Source: Bacteroidota bacterium (GTDB lineage: Bacteria > Bacteroidota > Bacteroidia > Bacteroidales > Prolixibacteraceae). Taken from it: a stretch of DNA of 11,413 bases. The notes under the pieces are model-generated. The model saw only the letters and a program-made list of their open reading frames with translations, did not search any database and had not been told where the DNA came from. The DNA lies in the NCBI GenBank assembly GCA_030695265.1, contig JAUYTA010000506.1, positions 1 to 11,413 on the forward strand, read 5' to 3'. This document shows, piece by piece, positions 6,885 through 11,413 of this stretch. A program made the translations under genes and the position numbers. The first letter of the stretch is position 1, and each line of letters starts with the position of its first letter.

Positions 6885-7346
6885 ATGAAAACAATTAAAG
6901 TCAGAACCGTGCTGGTTTGGTTGACACTTTTAATGCTAACCGCCGGATCTTCCAAATCGATGATTATTGGTGTGCACAAAAAAGGAATTATCACTGGCCT
7001 TGTCAGTAATTTTGAAACAAATCAACCCTTCGCGTTTGTTTCGGTGGAAGTATATTCTGCGACCGATTCAGCGCTGGTTATAGGGACTTTAACCGACCAA
7101 GAAGGACAATTTACCATTTCGATGCTCGATTCGGGTAAATATTACGTTGAAATCAATGAGCGGAACTTTAAGAAAAGAAATATTCAGCCTGTGGTCATCA
7201 GCGAAAGTACAGCTAAAGTAAACCTTGGTGAAATTTCTCTGGTAAGTGTTCCCCGTAAACATTCAAAACAATTTTCGGGAAAGATTTTACCTGCAGATTC
7301 AGGCGAGCCGCAACTCATTTATGCAAAGAATAAAGTTAAACGCTGA
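6885..7346 (+). CDS. Small secreted carboxypeptidase-regulatory-like (CarboxypepD_reg) protein
   Basis: This 153-residue protein has an N-terminal signal sequence (about residues 1-25, hydrophobic core VLVWLTLLMLTAG) and one carboxypeptidase-regulatory-like beta-sandwich at about 34-120. The domain pattern is ITGLVSNFETNQP, then AFVSVEVY, DSALVIGTLTDQEGQFTIS and SGKYYVEI. The same pattern opens the barrel protein at 8465 (ITGKL, PFATVAL, SDSKIIGGALSDEFGVFKIS, SGNYQL). Such domains usually sit at the N-terminus of outer-membrane receptors. Here the domain stands alone and ends with a short basic tail. It may interact with the barrel protein or another envelope partner. It lies 100 nt upstream of the membrane LytTR gene in the same orientation. 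Function is unknown. Confidence 0.8.
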   Translation: MKTIKVRTVLVWLTLLMLTAGSSKSMIIGVHKKGIITGLVSNFETNQPFAFVSVEVYSATDSALVIGTLTDQEGQFTISMLDSGKYYVEINERNFKKRNIQPVVISESTAKVNLGEISLVSVPRKHSKQFSGKILPADSGEPQLIYAKNKVKR

Positions 7347-7405
7347 TTCTAGCCGCTTTTTTATACTGAGGGATCGTGCAAATAGAATTTAATGGCCTTA
7401 TTTGT

Positions 7406-7438
7406 TATTTTTGAAGTTCAAACAAGATAATAAATTTG
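7406..7438 (+). promoter_or_regulatory. Candidate Bacteroidota promoter motifs (two TAnnTTTG boxes)
   Basis: TATTTTTG at 7406-7413 and TAAATTTG at 7431-7438 both match the Bacteroidota -7 consensus TAnnTTTG. The second has a TTG 17 nt upstream (7411-7413), a reasonable -33 spacing, but would start transcription almost at the ATG. The first would give a leader of about 25 nt but lacks a clear -33 TTTG. AT-rich sequence makes chance matches common. Confidence 0.35.
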
Positions 7439-7446
7439 ATGGCCGT

Positions 7447-8319
7447 ATGGGAATCGTACTATCGAAATGGTTAAACAAGAGTTACCCTCAAAACTATATC
7501 ATTAAGAATCCCTTCATCGGTTCTTTGGTCTTTCTCGTATTCTGCATATTCTTTGTTATTATTTATAAACCCCTGCAAATACACGAATCCCGTTTTTTTA
7601 GCACTGAAGTAACAGTGGCGATCTATTGTTTTATTGTTGCGATACCTCTATTCGGATTGATCAGGATTTTGAAAAGCATAAAGTATTTTTCAAACCCGGA
7701 TGAATGGACGATACTGAAGGAATTATCGGCTATTGTTCTATCGCTTCTGTGCATGGGAATTACAGCATATTTTTCAGGATTTTTGCTGGAGCCTCCCGTG
7801 CAAAGGTGGAATCTGAGCACTTTTTTTGATTCTTTATTTTCTGCATTTCTGATATTTGCAGTACCCCTTGGTTTTTTTTCGCTCATTAATTACCGTTACC
7901 TATTGGTATCCGATATCATCAAACAATTTAATACTGAAACTTTGTCGTCTTCATCCGGAGAGGTTGAAGAATTAATCAGGATTGAGTCACAGTTAAAAAA
8001 AGAAGAGTTGTCCTTTTACCCCAATCAGCTCATTTATGCCGAATCGGATGGAAATTACATTGCCTTTCATTTGAATCTGGAAAACCAGATTAAGAAAAAG
8101 ATTATCCGCAATTCAATAAGCAATATTGAACAACAATTGGCTGCAATACCGTTCTTCTTCAGAACGCACCGGGCATTTATTGTAAATGTAAAGAAAGTAA
8201 GTTCTCAAAAGGGAAACACCTTGGGCTATCGGTTGAAACTATCGGGTATCGAGGTTGAAATTCCGGTTTCGAGACAAAAGACCCGCGACTTTGATCAAAT
8301 TATGAAACAGGTTCATTGA
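7447..8319 (+). CDS. Membrane-anchored LytTR-family transcriptional regulator (four helices plus LytTR)
   Basis: From ATG 7447 the protein has 290 residues. Four predicted membrane helices lie at about 23-40, 54-74, 92-114 and 126-146. After a linker rich in Ser and Glu, a LytTR DNA-binding domain spans about 190-285, with LIYAESDGNYIAFHL, FFFRTHRAFIVNVKKV and VEIPVSRQKTRDF as its core strands. There is no receiver domain, so control probably comes from the membrane part or from a partner rather than by phosphorylation. This architecture is common in Bacteroidota and is often next to cell-surface genes, as here (secreted domain protein upstream, outer-membrane barrel 145 nt downstream). A TTG at 7402 would extend the frame by 15 residues; I prefer the ATG because promoter-like motifs overlap the extension. 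Targets are not known. Confidence 0.88.
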   Translation: MGIVLSKWLNKSYPQNYIIKNPFIGSLVFLVFCIFFVIIYKPLQIHESRFFSTEVTVAIYCFIVAIPLFGLIRILKSIKYFSNPDEWTILKELSAIVLSLLCMGITAYFSGFLLEPPVQRWNLSTFFDSLFSAFLIFAVPLGFFSLINYRYLLVSDIIKQFNTETLSSSSGEVEELIRIESQLKKEELSFYPNQLIYAESDGNYIAFHLNLENQIKKKIIRNSISNIEQQLAAIPFFFRTHRAFIVNVKKVSSQKGNTLGYRLKLSGIEVEIPVSRQKTRDFDQIMKQVH

Positions 8320-8412
8320 TCCGTTCATCCCAAAAAGATACCATTCATACCAACTATTTACAGAAAACTCCATTTCGTAACAAATTCTTGCTATAAACAC
8401 CAATAAGTTGTA

Positions 8413-8425
8413 TATCAATTTGATA
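8413..8425. promoter_or_regulatory. 13-bp palindrome TATCAA-T-TTGATA upstream of the barrel gene
   Basis: TATCAA (8413-8418) and TTGATA (8420-8425) are exact reverse complements around a single T, 39 nt before the ATG at 8465. A second TCAATTTG follows at 8431-8438, a one-mismatch version of the TAnnTTTG box, with a TTG 20 nt upstream of it. The position fits an operator overlapping a promoter; the binding protein is unknown. Confidence 0.4.
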
Positions 8426-8464
8426 GTGCTTCAATTTGCATAAACAATTTTTAAAAATATAGCA

Positions 8465-10837
8465 ATGAAAATGTCAATCAAACTATTCAGAAAAAAAATT
8501 GCAGGCATAAATTTTATGCTGTTTGCTTTCGCAATTGCAAGTTTTAACTGCGTTTATGCTCAGGAAAAACAATCTATCACAGGAAAACTGATCGAGGGAA
8601 AAAATCACCAGGCTGTTCCCTTTGCTACTGTTGCATTAGCAAATGCGTCAGACTCGAAAATAATCGGAGGCGCCTTGAGTGATGAATTTGGAGTGTTCAA
8701 AATAAGTCCTGTTATTTCAGGCAATTATCAACTCCAACTGTCATATATCGGATTTTTACCGGTTACCAAAACAATCGAGGTAACAAATGAAGAAGTGACT
8801 GATGCAGGAACTATAGTATTGGAGGAAACATCCATCATGCTTAAAGAATCAGTTGTTGTTGGTGAACGGATAAAGGCAAAATCGGAAAGCGACCGGACTA
8901 CCTTTTTTGTGACTAAAAAAATGCTGGATGTTTCAAATACCGGAACCGACCTGCTAAAACTTATTCCCGGCATTCAGATTGATCTCATGCAAAACATTTC
9001 GCTTGAAGGAAGCCCTGATATTCTCATTTTTGTTGACGGAAAAGAGCGCGACAAAAGCTACATCAGCCAACTAAGTCCCGATCAGATTGACCGGATTGAA
9101 GTCATTAGTACTCCCCCTTCAAATTATGATGGAAATATGACCGGAGCCATCAACATCATTTTAAAGAAAGACCGTGATTCCGGAATAAACGGACATGTAT
9201 TTGCTGAGATACCTCTTTCATCTTCACAGGTATATATTTTCCCTTCTTACAGTTTGAATTGGGGCTTTAAGAATTTGAATCTTTTCACTTCCTACAACGG
9301 AGAGATGACCTATCTGGATCTTCAGGAAAGTACAAACCGAAAAGTATGGAATGAATCTGGCACAAATGAGTTCACGCTAAACCAGGAAGTCAGGCAGAAG
9401 GACTACTCGCATCGATTCCATTATGGATTTGACTATTTTTTAAGTGATCGTGACCAGTTCAACTTTTACGCATATTATAATCCGTCTTCGCGCGAACTTG
9501 ACGGGAATGCCAATTCTCAGGTTTCAGGTGCAATTAACAATAGCCTGAAATATTTAAAAGAAGACACCGATTTAAATAACAGAACCTTCTATTCGTTGTA
9601 TTACAAACACAGCTTTAATCGGAAAGGGAGCGAATTAACTGCCGATATAAGTAAATATTTCCTTTGGGCAGAAAACCGTACAGACTATTTTCACAGTGGA
9701 TCAGAAGGTGATATGATTTCTCAAACAAGCATTGTTGAACCAAAACAAAACGCGATCAGCGTAAGATTAGACTATAAAACTCTATTTTGGAATAAGTTCA
9801 ATTTCAGTACAGGTTTAAAGGTGAAAATGCAGAACTCGCAGGACAGATACAACGAATTTGAATATAATGAAAACATTTATGCGATCTACTGGAATATTGC
9901 ATATAAACGTGAGAAAATTGATCTGATCATTGGTTTGCGCGCCGAAAAATCAGTTTCGGAACTGAAAGTTGCCTTCTCAAATCCATTTCTTTCTTTTCTA
10001 CCAAATACTTCATTCAGGTATAAACTCACTTCAAAACAAAATATCCAGCTAACCTATAACCGTTCAATAAAACGTCCGAATATTTATCAGTTAAATCCGA
10101 ATACTTCACTGAGCGATCCAATTACACTGAGCAAGGGCAATCCATTTCTTAAACCGGAATTGTTTGGTGGTATTTCACTCGAACATACCATTCAGTTTAA
10201 TGGCAATTATTTTGCTTCGCGCCTGTTCTGTAACAAAACCACAGATGTCATTAATAACCTGATGTTTGTTAATGAAACAAATGCATTTGAACAACAAGTA
10301 CATAACCTTGGGACAATCAATCAACTCGGGGTGCAATTTTCCGGAACTTTGAAAATTGGGCTTGTAACTCTTAATCCATACATTAAGATATTCGACCTTC
10401 AGACTTCAGGTAACAGTCTTGCAAAACAATACGCTATCGCCGACAAAAACCACCTGGGTTTTGAATCTGGTCTGTCAGCCATCGCTTCGTTTAAAAATGA
10501 CATTGCGAGTTCTCTCACGTTTCAATATAACAGCGCCAAAAATGACATTCAGGGCAGTTCTTTCTCCGATGAACTCTATTTCCTTTCAGTTGAGAAAACC
10601 TTCAGAAAAAAAATCAAAGTCGGGATTGTAAGCGCGATGCCATTTACGAAATTGTTTACCTACAATGGTTACAAAGTCGATGGAATAAAATTTCAAAGTT
10701 TATACGAAGGAAATTTAAAAATTGCTGCGATTCCCTTCTGGTTTAAAATTGGCTATCAATTCAATTCCGGTAAAAACAAAAAGAAGATAAATCGGGAAAA
10801 AGAAGAAGTTGATAACCTGCCTAAAAAGGGATTTTGA
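8465..10837 (+). CDS. Outer-membrane beta-barrel protein with CarboxypepD_reg-like and plug domains
   Basis: This 790-residue protein is a TonB-receptor-like outer-membrane protein of the Bacteroidota type that ends in an OMP_b-brl_3-like barrel. It has a signal peptide at about 1-33 (ending CVYAQ), a carboxypeptidase-regulatory-like domain at about 37-125, and a plug at about 140-232 (LLKLIPGIQIDL, ILIFVDGKERD, IDRIEVISTPPSNYDGN, AINIILKK). The barrel spans about 240-770 with alternating aromatic strands. The basic tail ending in LPKKGF is typical of this family. I see no obvious TonB box, and no SusD-like partner is encoded in the window, so it does not look like a classical SusC. Substrate is unknown; it may be a transporter or a surface or adhesion protein. 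A second ATG at 8471 is a possible alternative start. It follows the membrane LytTR gene by 145 nt. Confidence 0.88.
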   Translation: MKMSIKLFRKKIAGINFMLFAFAIASFNCVYAQEKQSITGKLIEGKNHQAVPFATVALANASDSKIIGGALSDEFGVFKISPVISGNYQLQLSYIGFLPVTKTIEVTNEEVTDAGTIVLEETSIMLKESVVVGERIKAKSESDRTTFFVTKKMLDVSNTGTDLLKLIPGIQIDLMQNISLEGSPDILIFVDGKERDKSYISQLSPDQIDRIEVISTPPSNYDGNMTGAINIILKKDRDSGINGHVFAEIPLSSSQVYIFPSYSLNWGFKNLNLFTSYNGEMTYLDLQESTNRKVWNESGTNEFTLNQEVRQKDYSHRFHYGFDYFLSDRDQFNFYAYYNPSSRELDGNANSQVSGAINNSLKYLKEDTDLNNRTFYSLYYKHSFNRKGSELTADISKYFLWAENRTDYFHSGSEGDMISQTSIVEPKQNAISVRLDYKTLFWNKFNFSTGLKVKMQNSQDRYNEFEYNENIYAIYWNIAYKREKIDLIIGLRAEKSVSELKVAFSNPFLSFLPNTSFRYKLTSKQNIQLTYNRSIKRPNIYQLNPNTSLSDPITLSKGNPFLKPELFGGISLEHTIQFNGNYFASRLFCNKTTDVINNLMFVNETNAFEQQVHNLGTINQLGVQFSGTLKIGLVTLNPYIKIFDLQTSGNSLAKQYAIADKNHLGFESGLSAIASFKNDIASSLTFQYNSAKNDIQGSSFSDELYFLSVEKTFRKKIKVGIVSAMPFTKLFTYNGYKVDGIKFQSLYEGNLKIAAIPFWFKIGYQFNSGKNKKKINREKEEVDNLPKKGF

Positions 10838-10962
10838 TTGTCCGTTAACCCCGGTTGAAAACAAAAGGAAGCGATTCTCGAATAAATCCAAACCACTCAC
10901 CGGTAAAAACAAGCCATTCATTCCATTTTCTGTTTCCAGACAATTCTTCGGTTCTATCTTCG

Positions 10963-10984
10963 CTTGTCTTTTGTTTCTGACAAG
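10963..10984. other. Small inverted repeat CTTGTC / GACAAG in the gap before the last gene
   Basis: CTTGTC at 10963-10968 pairs exactly with GACAAG at 10979-10984 across a 10-nt T-rich loop. No T-run follows on the + strand, so it is a poor terminator. The rest of the gap 10838-11094 shows no gene that I can support. Confidence 0.3.
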
Positions 10985-11094
10985 TCAGATTCTATCATAC
11001 AATTATTGAGAAAACATGTAACGAATGCAGCAATTAGGCGTCTCTATATTCAGCAACAAAAAACAAAAGCTTAGAAAATCGAAAACCCGGACTC

Positions 11095-11413
11095 ATGAAA
11101 AAATGTCTTATTTGCGGAATGCTGATTGTTGTATTTCTCTTTTCCATTCAGGCGCAAACGCCCGAAAAAAAACTATATACAGCCACCCGAATATCAGCAC
11201 CTCCAGCAATTAATGGAGTTCTCGACGATGCAGCCTGGCAATCGGGTACATGGATCGACGATTTTACCCAGTACGAACCTTTTAACGGACGGGCAGCCTC
11301 CCTGCGTACCGAGTTCAATATTTTGTTCGACGACAATTGCCTCTATGTAGCCATTAAAGCCTTCGATACAAGCCCCGACAGCATTGTTAACCGCCTGACC
11401 CGGCGCGATGAAG
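11095..11413 (+). CDS. Exported CBM9/DUF5916-like protein, 5' part only (runs off the window)
   Basis: An open frame from ATG 11095 continues to the window edge without a stop, giving 106 complete codons. It starts with a signal peptide (MKKCLICGMLIVVFLFSIQA, probable cut before Gln21). It continues with a family-9 carbohydrate-binding-like start: APPAINGVLDDAAWQSGTW, then FTQYEPFNGRAASLRTEF, ILFDDNCLYVAIKAFD and a trailing RLTRRDE. The order of INGxLDDxAW, FxQxxPxxGxxA, and FDDxxLYVAxxAxD, ending in RRD, is typical of the large Bacteroidota proteins with an N-terminal CBM9-like domain followed by a DUF5916 barrel. The C-terminal part cannot be seen here. Binding to carbohydrate is not assured, as many such domains have unknown ligands. 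Confidence 0.85.
   Translation, partial: MKKCLICGMLIVVFLFSIQAQTPEKKLYTATRISAPPAINGVLDDAAWQSGTWIDDFTQYEPFNGRAASLRTEFNILFDDNCLYVAIKAFDTSPDSIVNRLTRRDE

Noticed and set aside
10845..10860. TTAACCCCGGTTGA near-palindrome after the barrel gene as a terminator
   Set aside because: The two-nucleotide centre is too small for an RNA loop and no T-run follows.
10809..11009. 66-codon frame overlapping the barrel gene end, with a hydrophobic C-terminus
   Set aside because: It starts from TTG inside the barrel gene and shows no recognisable pattern. A shared 13-mer CCGGTAAAAACAA (10767-10779 and 10900-10912) was noted but is probably chance.
11126..11350. Short frames on both strands near the window end
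   Set aside because: They overlap the ATG 11095 frame, which has a signal peptide and clear CBM9-like motifs and explains the region.
1..11413. CRISPR array, tRNA, rRNA, insertion sequence or prophage
   Set aside because: I saw no regularly spaced repeats with spacers, no cloverleaf or rRNA-like sequence, and no transposase, integrase or phage gene on either strand.

Overview
The window looks like a chromosomal segment of a Bacteroidota bacterium, most likely an environmental member of the Bacteroidales/Marinilabiliales. The support is the gene content: a CfiA-like metallo-beta-lactamase, LytS/LytTR signalling, a four-helix membrane LytTR regulator next to a Bacteroidota-type outer-membrane barrel with a carboxypeptidase-regulatory-like domain, and the start of a CBM9/DUF5916-type exported protein. 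Starts also lack clear Shine-Dalgarno sequences, gaps are AT-rich, and TAnnTTTG-type promoter motifs occur. All genes I accept are on the + strand. I see no rRNA, tRNA, CRISPR, transposase or phage gene.

Region A (195-4833) is a compact signalling locus. It holds a soluble five-PAS LytS-type histidine kinase, a secreted subclass B1 metallo-beta-lactamase 17 nt downstream, a receiver-only response regulator 1 nt after that, and after a 130-nt gap a full receiver-LytTR regulator. The two receivers are close tandem paralogues (about 73 of 110 residues identical by an ungapped hand count). The first stops just where the LytTR domain should begin. The gap between them carries two different short direct repeats. 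A complete zinc beta-lactamase embedded between a kinase and its probable regulators is the most interesting arrangement in the window. It suggests a dedicated kinase-to-regulator control of, or coupling with, the enzyme.

Region B (4889-6580) holds an RsgA-type circularly permuted GTPase with an N-terminal extension and an exported FMN-split-barrel (pyridoxamine-phosphate-oxidase-like) protein, closed by an intrinsic terminator at 6552-6580.

Region C (6581-8319) begins with about 300 nt of non-coding DNA containing a perfect 10-bp inverted repeat and a 17-nt imperfect direct repeat. It continues with a small secreted stand-alone carboxypeptidase-regulatory-like protein and a four-helix membrane protein with a LytTR DNA-binding domain.

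Region D (8320-11413) holds a 790-residue outer-membrane beta-barrel protein (CarboxypepD_reg-like domain, plug, barrel) preceded by a 13-bp palindrome. It ends with the first 106 codons of an exported CBM9/DUF5916-like protein that runs off the window. The small secreted protein, the membrane LytTR protein and the barrel protein plausibly form one cell-surface module.
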